Source of the DNA: Gerris lacustris
Lineage: Eukaryota > Arthropoda > Insecta > Hemiptera > Gerridae
Assembly: GCA_951217055.1 (NCBI GenBank)
Contig: OX578286.1
Location: 42,361,937-42,425,936 of the forward strand
Direction: 5' to 3'
DNA length: 64,000 bases
How positions within the stretch are numbered: the first letter of the stretch is position 1; each line of letters opens with the position of its first letter. The translations under genes and the position numbers were made by a program. Shown here one piece after another: positions 46,330 through 58,600 of this stretch. The notes under the pieces were generated by a model that was given only the letters and a program-made list of their open reading frames with translations, had not been told where the DNA came from and searched no databases.

Positions 46330-48115
46330 AGGGACAAATAAAACAGACCAATTTAAATTACTATATATTTTGTATACTTCCTCCGTCAAGATAACTGATA
46401 AAGATACACTTGGATGAGATGATGTCTTATCATCAAGTTATTTAATTTGTTATAATTACTACGATTCCATTTGTTTTCAAAATTCACTTTGATTTTAAAC
46501 AGTTTTCTCCAAAATGTTGAAAACTATCAACTCCCAAACTTGTTATAGTTTAGTCAGGTTATCATATCTCTTCTCGTCATACTACACTGCGCATCTCTCA
46601 ATTCTGTTTTCAATTCAATACCCGTTTACATGCTATTTTACAAAACTTTAAATTTTCTGTTCTGATCTTTTAGCTTGAAATGTTTTGAAAGCCCATGGGA
46701 ACGTAGTTAATGTCTGTATCGTCTTAAGTCGTATTAGATATGATTTTATAATAAGTAAAACCTCTAAATTCTTTAAGTTTAAAAATGTTATTCATAAACT
46801 GTAGACTTTGGCTTGAATGATGCCATTTCCACTCCTTGAGAATATGTTTTCATATACTGCAATAGCCCTGGGAACAAAATCTCTCTTAGTAACTTTTGTA
46901 GTGTTAAAAACATCCTTTTAATTAATAAGACGCAAATAAATGCAATGATTTTATATTTGTTTTACCTCTTGGAATTTTATGTTTGAATTTTTGCCTTCCA
47001 ACTAAAGATATATCTAGATGTATATAATGTATTGTGTGGATTTGACAACCACTCAATTACGATGAGCTGAGTTTGTCAAACTTTATATTATATTCTCAGT
47101 TTTTTTCTAATAATATAATGCTAATTGACATAATTTTATTCAAATATAGACCTAAAACTTATCCTATTATAAGTAAAATTGTATCTCTTATTCCTTTTTC
47201 TACCTCTAAACATCCATACATTTAAATCATTGGAATATATAATATATTGTTTTAATTACTGACAAAAAAAATAGCTTAAACTAAAATAAAAAAATTGAAA
47301 ATGAAATTGTTTAAAAGAATATTTTTCCCTTTTTAAAATCATCCTATAACTTGAATGTATTTATATTTGTATATAATAAAATAGTGTTATAGATCTAAAG
47401 GACTTATGAAAGTCTCTCTTAGACTATATTTTTAATAAATTTTCTTTTGTAATTTTTGTTTCTCCTAATTATTTAGATTTGTCTCTTATTTTATTTCTTT
47501 TATTATTATTGATTGTAAATAATTGTATTATTATATATTTTTTTAATTTTACATAAAGAAATATATGTTACATTCTAGTATTTAGATTGTTACATGTTTT
47601 AAGTATATGTTCCAATAAATAAATATTGTCTTTGACATGATATAATAAATATGGTTAGACATTTGTATTTTTTTTATTTATTTAAACCTAAATGAAACCT
47701 TCCTGTCCTCTTTCCTTTTGTTTACATTTTTTGAGTCATCTGTTTACATAAGGTTTGTTGCAACGAACAGAAGGCAGTGTAAACCCATATAGAAGGAAGG
47801 ATTGGGTAAAACATACAGTGATAGCCCCCACTGCCTGAAACAAGTGTCTAAATTCATGGCTGTTTAATTCACATAATTTGACATGAATTTATTAACACAA
47901 TTATTACTATGCCACATTTTTTAGAGAGAGGAAAGTACACTAATTTGACTGCACATTGATATTATGTAGCAGAAATCTTGCTATCCATTTGGTCGCTGAA
48001 GATAAAAATAATCAAAAATTGTGCATAATGTAGGTTTCCTGCTTGTAGTAATGTTATTAGCAGGTTTCGCCACATAGTGTAACATAATGCCACACTGATC
48101 ATTTATGATAGTACT
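46330..48115. other. No feature seen
   Basis: AT-rich, non-coding, with no repeat that I could place. Short chance frames only. Confidence 0.5.
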
Positions 48116-48117
48116 GC

Positions 48118-49240
48118 CAGTAAGTCTTGAGCAAATCTAACAAATTTAACAAAAAATACCCCTTAAATATCCTCAATTATATTAAACCCGCAACACATGT
48201 ACATTTCTCAAACCTAGTTTGTATCCGGAATATAGCAAGATGCAGGAGGTAGTTGGATTTTCACGAATTCTAAAAAAAGCCCCTTAAATTCCCTTGGTTA
48301 TATTAAACCCGCAATACATGTGCATATTTCAAACCTAGTTTGTATCCGGAATACAGAAAGGTACAGGAGGTAGTTCGCTTTTCACGAATTCTTGATAAAA
48401 AAAAAAAGCCCCTTAAATCTCCTCGGTTATATTAAACCCGCAACACACAATCTCTCAAACCCATTTTGTATCCGGAATATAGCAAGATACAGGAGGTAGT
48501 TCGATTTTCACTAATTCTAAAAAAAACTCCTTAAATTTCCTTGGCTATACTAAACCAGCAATACACGTATTAAAATTCAAATAATAGTGAAAATCGAACT
48601 ACCTCCTGTATCTTGCTATATTCCGGATACAAAATGGGTTTGAGAGATTGTGTGTTGCGGGTTTAATATAACCGAGGAGATTTAAGGGGCTTTTTTTTTT
48701 TTTTATCAAGAATTCGTGAAAAGCGAACTACCTCCTGTACCTTTCTGTATTCCGGATACAAACTAGGTTTGAAATATGCACATGTATTGCGGGTTTAATA
48801 TAACCAAGGGAATTTAAGGGGCTTTATTTAGAATTCGTGAAAATCGAACTACCTCCTGTATCTTGCTATATTCCGGATACAAACTGGTTTCGAGAGCCGC
48901 ACGTGTAATGCGGGTTTAATATAACCGAGGGAATTTAAGGGGCTCTTTTAAGAATTAGTGAAAATCGAACTACCTCCTGTATCTTGCTATATTCCGGATA
49001 CAAAATGGGTTTGAGAGATTGTGTGTTGCGGGTTTAATATAACCGAGGAGATTTAAGGGGCATTTTTTTTTTTTTTTTTAATCAAGAATTCGTGAAAATC
49101 GAACTACCTCCTGTACCTTGCTATATTCCAGATACACTTTTTAGAGTTGTACGAGTATTGCGGGTTTAATATAACCGTGGACGTTTAAGGGACTTTATTA
49201 AAAATTCGTGAAAATTAAACTACCTCCTCTGTATAATCTT
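48118..49240. repeat. Palindromic satellite-like array, unit about 120 bp
   Basis: The unit contains ttaaatttcctcggttatat, taaacccgcaacac, 'tttgtatccggaatatagca' and gatacaggaggtagttcgat. Three to four units run in one orientation (48118-48580), then about five in the opposite orientation (48590-49240), making one large inverted repeat. More diverged units of the same family lie at 51505-51745 and 51950-52075. Confidence 0.88.
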
Positions 49241-49362
49241 GGTACTAAATGACATTTTATATTTGAAATGCATTAATGGGCAAGAATAAAATAGTGTTTC
49301 AACTGGGATGCCTAGAAAGGGGTTACATGTTGCTGATATGAAATATTTGCTGGGCCTTCAAA

Positions 49363-49550
49363 CAGTGGCGTAACTATGGGCCCGCATTGCGGGGGGCCCC
49401 CAGTGACAGGGGGCCCCCAAATCTAGAAATAACAGGAATTACTATCCTTGTACCAACGTCGAGGGGGGCCCCCAATCCTGAACGCAAGAGGTTTTTTTTT
49501 TTTTTTTTAGTTCTTGCGGGGGGGCCCTCAATGGTCTAGCTACGCCACTG
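49363..49550. mobile_element. hAT-type MITE, 188 bp
   Basis: TIRs CAGTGGCGTAACTATGGG / ..TAGCTACGCCACTG, flanked by an exact 8-bp duplication ccttcaaa (49355-49362 and 49551-49558). The interior is full of gggggcccccaa palindromes. Confidence 0.93.
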
Positions 49551-49559
49551 CCTTCAAAA

Positions 49560-50490
49560 CAAGAACTGGTCCATGGGAATGTTTGCTCTCCATGTATTCA
49601 ATTTAAGGGATCATTATTGTCCAACAGCACTTCTGAATAGCTCACAATAATTCAATAGCACCCCTCTCAGGTATCTTCTACACCTGTCTTCTTTCCCTGT
49701 TAAAATAGGCCTTGTATTTTGTACTTCTTAAGTTATTTCCTTAACAACCATAATTTACAACCTTTCCCTATTGAAATTGAAGGATGTTTACTTTCTAATG
49801 GAGGAGACAGTGTTGAGCAGAATATCAAGGGTACAGAAAGGTCATCCAAAGGTAAGGGTAAGCAGTAAAGCGATCCTGGCAGACAAATATGATACTTAAA
49901 TTTGATATTTAGTCTGTCATTTAGTTCCTACCTCTAGGTGAGTTGGATATCATGGAGATTTAAAAGAATCTGGTGGACAAATCATATACTTCATTATCTC
50001 CAATTAAATTTAAAAAAAAGAAAGGTATAACAAATAAAATTTAACATAATATAATAACATTTTATTTCTTTTATTAATTTCATAATTTAATACAATCATT
50101 GGTTCATTTTAATCTTCAACAGCTACTGGATATTGGGATGTGTGTAGAAGATAGAATACTGTGCATAAGAATGTCAATGTGAAGTCTGCCAGAAGATGAA
50201 TTATCTACATTGAAGGTTCATTTGAAGTTGACATCATTTATCTAGCCTGAAATCAGATATTGATTATATAAATAACATGTTAAAGATTTATAGATTTTTA
50301 AAAAAATAATAAAATATTCTTCAGAGAGGGCAAGTAAATATAATCACAGCCTTTATTATTTTAAAGGCTAAGTTAAGTCTGGAGTATATGTCTCATCATG
50401 TTACAAAAAAAATGTATTATATATTTTTAAAAATTAAAAAAGATCAACCATCATTCAAAAAATGGGCACTTCTTCATACTGATACTCCCT
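49560..50490. other. No feature seen
   Basis: AT-rich non-coding DNA without recognisable repeat or coding signal. Confidence 0.5.
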
Positions 50491-50499
50491 TTATTAACA

Positions 50500-50650
50500 A
50501 CAGAAGGGAGTAACAATCTAAAGAAGGTGTACAGAATGTTCTTCTTTAGACTGTTACTTCCCCTATAAAAACAGAAGTGGGATATTCTTTTTTCTTTTGT
50601 CCTAAAGTACATTGGACTAAACATCCCTTTGCCTTAATAGTTATTTGAGG
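50500..50650. mobile_element. GGAGTAAC hairpin MITE family copy
   Basis: gggagtaacaatctaaagaa and ttctttagactgttacttcc form the hairpin, followed by the family body (cctaaagtacattggactaa, 'acatccctttgccttaatag'). Partial related body at 51815-51900. Confidence 0.78.
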
Positions 50651-50924
50651 AGCTTAGTATCAAAGACGGACAAGAGCACATTTCAAAATTTTACAGGAGA
50701 GCCGAAAAACTGCAAAAAAACAAATTCTACAGGTGCTAGAGCAATGATTTTTTTTCTGTAGATTCTGAAAAATGACGCCGGTTTCTCGATCTAACGTCAA
50801 ATAGCGAAGTTATGGGCACTTTTGTGTATTTCGCTCAATTTTGACATAATAGTATTACCTTTACATGTAAGAGGTAGTGCTGAGTACAAAAATGACGCCA
50901 GTCTCTCGAATTAGGCATTAATTG

Positions 50925-52345
50925 GCTTGTTTGATCATCCTTTAAGACCAGACTTTGCATTCCATTTTTATGTTTCTTTCGGCCCTAAAACGTCTCTTAG
51001 ACAAAGGGCATCCTAGTTAAGCAGCTTAGCAAGCGTTCCCTAGAACCTAAAAATACAATTTGATTTGTGATCAACACTCCTATCCCTACACAAAATGAGT
51101 GTGTTTGCCACTTTAATATCATGGGCCAATTTTAGGACTTTCCATGATCTACTAATCAAAGGATTTGCTACAGAATGCTCAATAGGTGGTGCTTAAAGAA
51201 CTTACTCGAAGACAGTACTTTAAATTTAGCAGAGTGTACAATTTTGGCAGAGTGTACTTTTAATTTAAAGAGGGAAAGATGGTAACTCTAGGACCTTAGC
51301 GGCCTTCTCTCTAGTAGACACTTTAAGGCCAAGTACTAAGAAATAAATGGTGTTACCAAGTTTTTTATTGAAGATGATAAAATTAGCCCCATGTATTGCT
51401 TTAATTTATTACTATAATTTTTTTTTAAATATAAAGTAAAAGCCAAGGGTTTGCCTGCTAAATATCAAACAAATATATAAAACCCCGTATTTAAAAGGGT
51501 TTAAAATAATTGTAAATTTCGAACTACCTCCTATAGATTGCTATATTCCGGATACAAATTGGTATCTCGATATTATAAACATCCTTAAAAAATCCCCTCA
51601 AATTTCCTCGGTTATATTAAACCCACAATACAGCTATTCATCTCGTGTCATTTTGTATCCGAAATATAGCAAGCCGTAGGAGGTAGTTTGATTTTTATGA
51701 TTTCTTAAACCCGAGAAAAATACAGGTTATTTGGCACTTTTATAGAAAGAGGCCCCCCACTTTTTTTTTTAATCTAATATACCTTCTGACAACCGCTTAC
51801 ACACTTTTTTATGCAAAAGTGTGATATTCCTTTGTCCCAAAGCATATTGGACTGAATATCCCTTTGTCTTAATAGGTATAGGTAGTTAAGACTAAGGGAT
51901 ATAAACTCTCTGTACAAAAATCAAAAAGGGGGGCCCTTTTCTATAAGAGTACTGGTTATTTTAAACCCGGAAACTCTTCTCGGGTCATTTTGTATCCGGA
52001 ATATATAGAAAGCCATAGGAGGTAGTTTAAGTTTAACAATTTTTTAAACCCGAGAAAAATACAGATTTTTAAACATTTTCTTTTTTTTATATTTTTACGG
52101 ACAAACCCATGGCTATTCCTTTATATTTGTTAATAAAGACAAAAATATAATGAGGCATAACATGGCTTATTTGATCATCCTTTAAGAACAGACTTCGAAA
52201 CTCCAGTTTTATCTTTATTTCGGCCCTAAAACGTCACTTAGACAAAGGACATCCTAGTTTCACAGCTTACCAAGCGTTCCCTTGAATCTAAAAATACAAT
52301 TTGATTCGTGATCAACACTCCTATCCCTACAAAATGAGTGTGTTT
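50925..52345. repeat. Direct repeats of about 190 bp flanking satellite-like units
   Basis: 50925-51115 and 52153-52345 share tttgatcatcctttaaga, 'tcggccctaaaacgtc', ttagacaaagg.catcctag and gatcaacactcctatccct in order. Between them lie diverged units of the 48118-49240 array and part of a GGAGTAAC MITE. The layout could be a long-repeat-bounded element or a local duplication. Confidence 0.65.
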
Positions 52346-53080
52346 ACCACTTGCTATCTTGGTAACTCTAAAGCTAGTTTTTGAACACTCATCTTTCTTA
52401 AGCCGTTGAAGAACATTTAACTTCAACATTCTACAGTAATGTACACACAACCCATTTCTGTTTTACTTGAGCTGCTGCATTCACTAAAAATACAGTGTAA
52501 GGCTAGGCGCATACATACAATTTTTAATCGCTCGACTATTTAGTTGTACGTCAAAAAGCTATTGGACCTTATGGGAGTGCACATACTGTCGACACGATGG
52601 TTGCTCGATTAAAAAGTCATAAAACTTCATCGATAGTCTTTTGACTATTTAGTTGAACAACTATCGTCGACATCGCTATGCACATTGTCATGTATTGGAG
52701 TGCGCATACACTCAATTAAACCGTCAATCAGCGACCCTTCAAAATGAGTTTTTCTTACCTTAAAGTAACACTTAATATTTTTTCTGGCGATATGTTATTA
52801 GGTAGGCGATATGATGTTGTATATATGGACCAATCAGACTGTATTTGCATGAATTATTTCACAATTTTAAAACTTTAAGCAGTTCTAGGGTGGATGGGGG
52901 TTTTTTGCTGAGGTATATTTTAACTCATAAAACCAATAAATAATCCAATATTTTAAAAAATCATATACATATTGTAACATCCCTTTCTCTCTAATCTGGA
53001 TTGTTCAACTCTACGGAACCAGCATAACATCCAGCAGTTTAATCTGGATATCACCTAGTGAGTTGGGAGCTGGAGGAGAG

Positions 53081-53247
53081 CAGGGCCGTCCCTAGGGGTT
53101 TAGGCGCCCGGGTCAAAACCAGATGTGGCGCCCCCCTTTATTACCAAATGCACCTAGTTTTTCTTAAGACGGGGGCCTGGCGACGCCCCCCTAGACGTGG
53201 CGCCCGGGTCAGCTTGACCCGGTTGACCCCCCCTAGGGACGGCCCTG
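53081..53247. mobile_element. hAT-type MITE, 167 bp
   Basis: Perfect 16-bp TIRs CAGGGCCGTCCCTAGG / CCTAGGGACGGCCCTG, with exact 8-bp duplication gaggagag (53073-53080 and 53248-53255). GC-rich interior with gcgcccgggtc motifs in both orientations. No coding capacity. Confidence 0.95.
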
Positions 53248-53399
53248 GAGGAGAGATCTGGCATTCGGATTCCGTCGCTGGTCAAGACAAGATCAACTTA
53301 CTGACCTTTTTCAACCTGTTGTACTACATTTGTGTAATTCAATTTTATTTTAATTATTTTCTATTTTAATTAAAGTTTATTTAAAAACGTATTCTCGTG

Positions 53400-54268
53400 T
53401 GTAAGGCTGGGGACTGGGGCTAAGGTTGGGAGAGTGACTGAGTGAGTGTGAGTGAGTGTTTGAGTGAGAGTATGAGGAATGTGCGAGAGTGAGTGGGAGA
53501 CGAAGATGGCCGGCCGGGCAGACTGCTTTGTCAGCTTTTTCTCTCGGGCCCCGGCCGTGGGAATGCAACCGCGGCCCGGGCCGGGAGAGAGGGAGCGGAG
53601 GCAGGCAGTCGAGCTTGTGGCATGGTAGAGTAAGGAGTGGACAGTGCTCGGTACTCAAAGATGTGGATTACGTGTTGGTGTGTCTGGAACGTGTTGAGCG
53701 GTGAGTCCCAACCATAGCCCCTGGGCCCAGTAGTTTCCTTTTTTTTTAATCTAAACAAAGACTGTTTTTGTATTAGCTCTTTCTGTTAAAAATCTTAATG
53801 TGTAAATTAACTTTATTAATTTTTTAACTTAATTTTATTTTCCTTTTCTTTTTTGTTTCCAATGGAGTTGAGTAAAAAGTTATGCTGTTAAGCCTCTATT
53901 TTTCTTTTTGTATGAATGTATTATCCAGTAAAACTTAGAGTGCCTTAAGCACTGTTTTGTGGACGCAATGTTCGTTTATATATTAGTTCAATGATTTATG
54001 TTTTGTTTCCTTGTATTTTTATATCCTACGACGGTGGAACCAAGAACTTAATTCTATCTTATTTTTGTTTTGGAGTATAATTTTCTATCTTAGGGACCCG
54101 TAGTTTCGGGGGCCTTATTTCTTTTTTTTTGTCTTTGTTATACTTATACGTAGATGATTCTTTTCTTTATTTGAATGTCTTATATGTACGATTAGTTGCT
54201 ATTATAGTGAATTATATTCTTAAAGTGATTAAGTGGTTATTTCTTTTACTGGATCCCTGACCCTTACA
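53400..54268 (+). repeat. 5' LTR
   Basis: Begins tgtaaggctggggactgggg and ends ggatccctgacccttaca. The first 300 bp are GC-rich with gagtgagtgt repeats; the rest is AT-rich. It contains a short ATG-started stretch (53661-53700) ending at a strong GTGAGT donor, possibly a leader exon. I recognise no TATA box or AATAAA signal. Confidence 0.95.
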
Positions 54269-54270
54269 AT

Positions 54271-54288
54271 TGGTGTCAGATGTGGGGT
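54271..54288 (+). other. Primer-binding site
   Basis: TGGTGTCAGATGTGGGGT starts two bases after the LTR. The TGGTGTCAG start would match a tRNA 3' end ..CTGACACCA, as in tRNA-Leu. This tRNA assignment is from the motif only. Confidence 0.7.
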
Positions 54289-54316
54289 CAAACGTAACTA
54301 CTAGATTACTAGGGTC

Positions 54317-55600
54317 ATGGGAGAACGGGAAGAGGAACTCGGTGAGAGGCTTGAGGAGCTGCTCCTAGCCAACCAGGCTTTTGAGAGTCGCGATAAAGAG
54401 AATCGCAAAAGGATTCAAGAACTTGAAGCCTCCGCGGCGGCCGAAAAGCGGAAGGAGATGGAGTCACGTCTGGAATACCAGGAAAAGCTGCAGGAGCTGG
54501 AACGTTTGCGGGAAGAGGTGGAGCTTCGGAGGCAAGCGAACCTGGAGTTGGAACAAAGAGAAGAAGAGAATAAGAGGCGGGCAAGGCGACGCGCTTTAAG
54601 CCCTGATCAAGTTAACCCCGAAACTGACCTGCCGGGTGTGAGTGGGAGAGGTGGATCAGGAATGGTCGTCCCGGCCTCGGCGGGCACAAAGGTCAAGCGG
54701 GATATGACGTTGCAGAATTTGGTGCGGCCCTGGTCGGGGGAAGAGAAAGAAGAACTAACGGTCAGAGATTTCTTAGCGAAGTTAGAGAGAGTGGGGAGAT
54801 GCGGACACTGGAGCGAAGAGGACTTAATGGTGGTTTGTGAGATGAAACTTACTGGACCCGCCGCCCAGTTCGTAGCGCGACATCCTGATCTCGCGAGGGC
54901 CCAAGTCGGGTTTGAGGATTATAAGAGGGTACTGATAGAAAGATTCGGGGACGTGCATGAGCCGGAATATTACGCGCGAGCTTTGCACGCCATTAAACAG
55001 GGGCGCGAGGAGAACGTTAGGGAGTTCGCCGCACGATGTGCGGCTACAGGCCAAAAGAGCTTACGGCCCTTAAAGGGTGCATTGGAGACCGAGTGGGCTC
55101 GTAATCAACTGGAACAAACTGTGTTGGCGGCATTCATCAACGGCTTAAGGGGAGAGCCTGGGAAGCAGCTAGCCTACCAACCGCCCACGGACATGAAAAC
55201 GGCCCTGAAGCGCGCCATTTTGGTCGAGCAAGTGCACTCGGGTCAGTCGACGTCTGGTGGCTCCTCTGAGCCGGTATTCGAAGTTTCGCGAATGGGAAGA
55301 GGGGCGGAGTATCAAGGTCAACGGACTAAGGTTACCCCTCCCGAACCATTCAAGGGGAATTGTTTCCGGTGCGGTCAGAGGGGGCATATGGCTCGTCAAT
55401 GCCGAGTGGTGCGATCAAACGCATCTCTTGGTGGGCAAGGAAGAACCGGCTCTGCCTGTTACATCTGCGGAGCCACGGATCACTGGGCCCGGGGTTGTCC
55501 TAGGAACAACCAAGTTCCGCGTGTGCGGGCAATAGAGCCCCCACCGAAATACCCAAACGCAGACGATCCGGCCAAGGCCCCCGGGCAGGATCAACAGTAG
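54317..55600 (+). CDS. gag: Gag polyprotein
   Basis: Structural protein that assembles the particle and packages RNA; 427 residues from ATG at 54317. Residues about 1-100 are a charged coiled coil rich in Glu, Arg and Lys. About 125-320 form a retrotransposon-gag/capsid-like helical domain (LVRPWSGEEKEELTVRDFLA.., FINGLRGEPGKQLAY). Two CCHC zinc knuckles follow: CFRCGQRGHMARQC (349-362) and CYICGATDHWARGC (381-394). Stop at 55598-55600. Pol overlaps in the -1 frame from 55504. A donor-like g|gtgaga sits 25 bases after the ATG (54342), one of two candidate donors for env RNA. Confidence 0.95.
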   Translation: MGEREEELGERLEELLLANQAFESRDKENRKRIQELEASAAAEKRKEMESRLEYQEKLQELERLREEVELRRQANLELEQREEENKRRARRRALSPDQVNPETDLPGVSGRGGSGMVVPASAGTKVKRDMTLQNLVRPWSGEEKEELTVRDFLAKLERVGRCGHWSEEDLMVVCEMKLTGPAAQFVARHPDLARAQVGFEDYKRVLIERFGDVHEPEYYARALHAIKQGREENVREFAARCAATGQKSLRPLKGALETEWARNQLEQTVLAAFINGLRGEPGKQLAYQPPTDMKTALKRAILVEQVHSGQSTSGGSSEPVFEVSRMGRGAEYQGQRTKVTPPEPFKGNCFRCGQRGHMARQCRVVRSNASLGGQGRTGSACYICGATDHWARGCPRNNQVPRVRAIEPPPKYPNADDPAKAPGQDQQ

Positions 55601-58600
55601 GAGGGGGCACAGAAACAATTACTAACGTGGCGGTAGGATGTGATGGAACTATCTCTGTCCCGCTAAGATTGTCAGGCGCCCGGAAGGTACTTTTAGTAGA
55701 CACTGGGGCGGGAATATCGATACTAGCCAAGGCCGTAGAAGGAGTGCCCGTGGAGTTGGAGACCGTGGATGCTCGCGGAGTTACCGGGTCTCGGTTACCC
55801 ATTCGAGGCAAACAACGGTTAAGCGTTAGGACGACAGACGGCTATGTGGGGGAGCACGATTTCTGGATTGCAGAGTTGAGGTTACAACAAGATGGCATTT
55901 TAGGACGTGATGTTATGCGTAAGATGGGCGCAACCGTGGACGTTGCGGCCGGAAAAATGCTTAGTGGGTCGGGAGGGGCCGACGATCCGACCGTCAGTGT
56001 GATTAATGCGACATGTTTTCATCGGAATCGGCCGAACAAAGGCCAGGAAGGCGAGGTGAGCGGAATGCCGCGACAACAGGGACGGGAAGGGGAGGTGCCC
56101 GCCGAAATGGGTGACAAACCAAGAACCTATGCACAGGTACTAGGTCAAAACTCGTGCCAGACAACCGCCGTTACGGATAAGGAAAGCGTAGGACTTGTCC
56201 ATAAGACTAAGGGAGCACCGGTCGAGAGAAAGCTACCGAGGCCAGGAAAAGCGAGGTTAGGATGTGAGCGACGCGAGACAGTTCCTTCTGGAGTGAATAA
56301 GGCGGAGGCATCTCAGGTGGTAGAGAAGAGAACGACTCCCAAGGACGGGCCAGAGCCCGATGTCACCAACGGAGAAAAGGAGCGGATCCACTGGGCGCGA
56401 GCCCGCTGCACGACCACGATACAACCATGGTATGAAGCCATCCTATCGGTGAGCCACACAGACAAGGAGTCAAGGGAGCCTGTTTTGCTCGAACCAGTGT
56501 CGTTCAATTCCGGACTAAGGGTGGCCAGGACGGTAGGGCAACCTAGTGAAGGCCGGTTGTGGATTAAGGTGGTGAACTTGTCTGGGCAGGAAATTCGAAT
56601 ATTGAGGGGCCAGCGATTGGCAGAGATCACGCCGTACCTGGAAAATCCAGAAATGGACACTTGTGTGGGTTTAGTGGACCAAGGGAAGGAGACCGAAACG
56701 GAAGACTTCGAGGAGATAGTCAAGCGGAAACTGGAACATTTGAATCGAACCGAACGGGATGAAATGACAAGTATTCTACAGAACTACAAGGACACCTTTA
56801 TGGAAGGGAATCAAGGTAGACTGGGGTGCACCTCTCGAGTGGAACATCGGATTGATACCGGAGATACGAGACCAATAGTGAAGCGCCCTTACCGGGTGCC
56901 CTTCCATCAACGAGAGGAGATGGATAAACAAATCCAAGATATGCTGGAGCAAGGTGTGATAACCCCTTCGGATTCCCCTTGGTCAGCTCCGGTAATCCTT
57001 GTACCAAAGAAAAGCCCTGATGGCACCCCGAAATTCCGATTCTGCACCGACTTCCGAGAACTAAACTCGGCGACCCGTCAAGATGTGTACCCGTTACCAC
57101 TCATACAAGAGACACTAGAAGGGTTAGGGGGAAGTCGTTGGTTCACTACCCTGGACCTAGCTAGTGGTTACCACCAAATTGGGATAGCGAAGGAAGACCA
57201 ATGTAAAACGGCATTTAGCACCCCGACGGGGCACTACGAATACAAGCGTATGGCGTTCGGTTTGACCGGCGCGCCGGCTACGTTCCAACGCATGATGGAC
57301 ACACTGCTGATGGACCTAAAAGGGACGGAAGCATACGTATATCTGGACGATGTAATAGTACACAGTAATACGTTCGCGGAACACTGTGCGCGCATTGCAC
57401 GATTGCTCGACCGCTTCCGTCTAGCAAATTTAAAGGTGAGACTAGAGAAGTGCACCTTCGCTGCCGGAGAGGTGAACTATCTTGGACATATTATCAGCTC
57501 CCAGGGGGTGCGCCCTGATCCGGGGAAGGTCCAAGCCGTTCGAGATTACCCGGTGCCTGCCTCACGAAAGGAGGTGCGTGCCTACATCGGCCTAGCAGGG
57601 TACTACCGAAGATTCATACCACACTACTCGGAGTTGGTAAGGCCGCTGACTCAGTTGACCAGCGAAAGGGCACCATTTGTCTGGGACGAGAAATGTCAAA
57701 AGGCGTTTGAAACCACCAAGCAGATGCTTTGCGCCGACTTAGTTTTGGCCTATCCCGACTTTCACCATCCCTTCATCTTAGCAACCGATGCGTCTGGAGT
57801 GGCCCTGGGGGCTGTTCTGTCCCAGGACATTGAAGGACAGGAGAGACCGATTTGCTATGCAAGTAGGCAACTAAACGCAGCTGAGCGAAATTATAGTACT
57901 ACGGAGAGGGAACTTTTGGCTGTGGTGTGGGCCACCAAGGTGTTTCGTTGTTATCTCTACGGAAGACGGTTCACGATTGTCACGGATCACCGTGCACTTA
58001 GTTGGATGTTGAGTTTAAAGGATCCCTCCTCGCGACTAACACGCTGGGCACTCCGGTTAGCAGAGTTTAACTACACGGTCGTTCACAGGGAAGGAAAAAA
58101 GCATTGCAACGCTGATGCACTTAGCAGAAGCCCTCCCGTCCACGAGTTGGCGCCAATAACGGATTGGACGAACGATAAGGTGCGGGCGGAACAGATGAGG
58201 GATCCCGGTTGCCAGGATACCGAAAGGAAATTTGCGTTGGGAACATTTAGGGACTCCAGTGGTGTACTCTTCAAAGGAAAACCGGAGGAGGCTCGTCTGG
58301 TAGTACCGCGAGAAATGATCCCAAAGATTCTAATTAGATGTCACGATGCGCCGGCCGCGGGACACCCCGGCGCGGAAAGAACACTCGATCTGATACGACG
58401 AAATTACTACTGGCCCGGAATGAGCGACGAAGTGAAGGAGTATGTAAGGAATTGTAGGAAGTGTGCACTAAGAAAGACACCTTATCAGCCTAAGGCGGAA
58501 CTGGGACAACCTGTTTTTCCGCAGAAACCATTTGAACTCGTCTCAATGGATATAGTGGGACCGTTACCACAAACGGGACATGGACATCGGTACATTTTGA

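Noticed and set aside
53377..53758. Ser/His/Pro-rich frames in the LTR, repeated at 61628-62003
   Set aside because: They translate the gagtgagtgt-type and GC-rich LTR sequence; present in both LTRs and without protein character. Only the short 53661-53700 stretch is kept, as a candidate leader.
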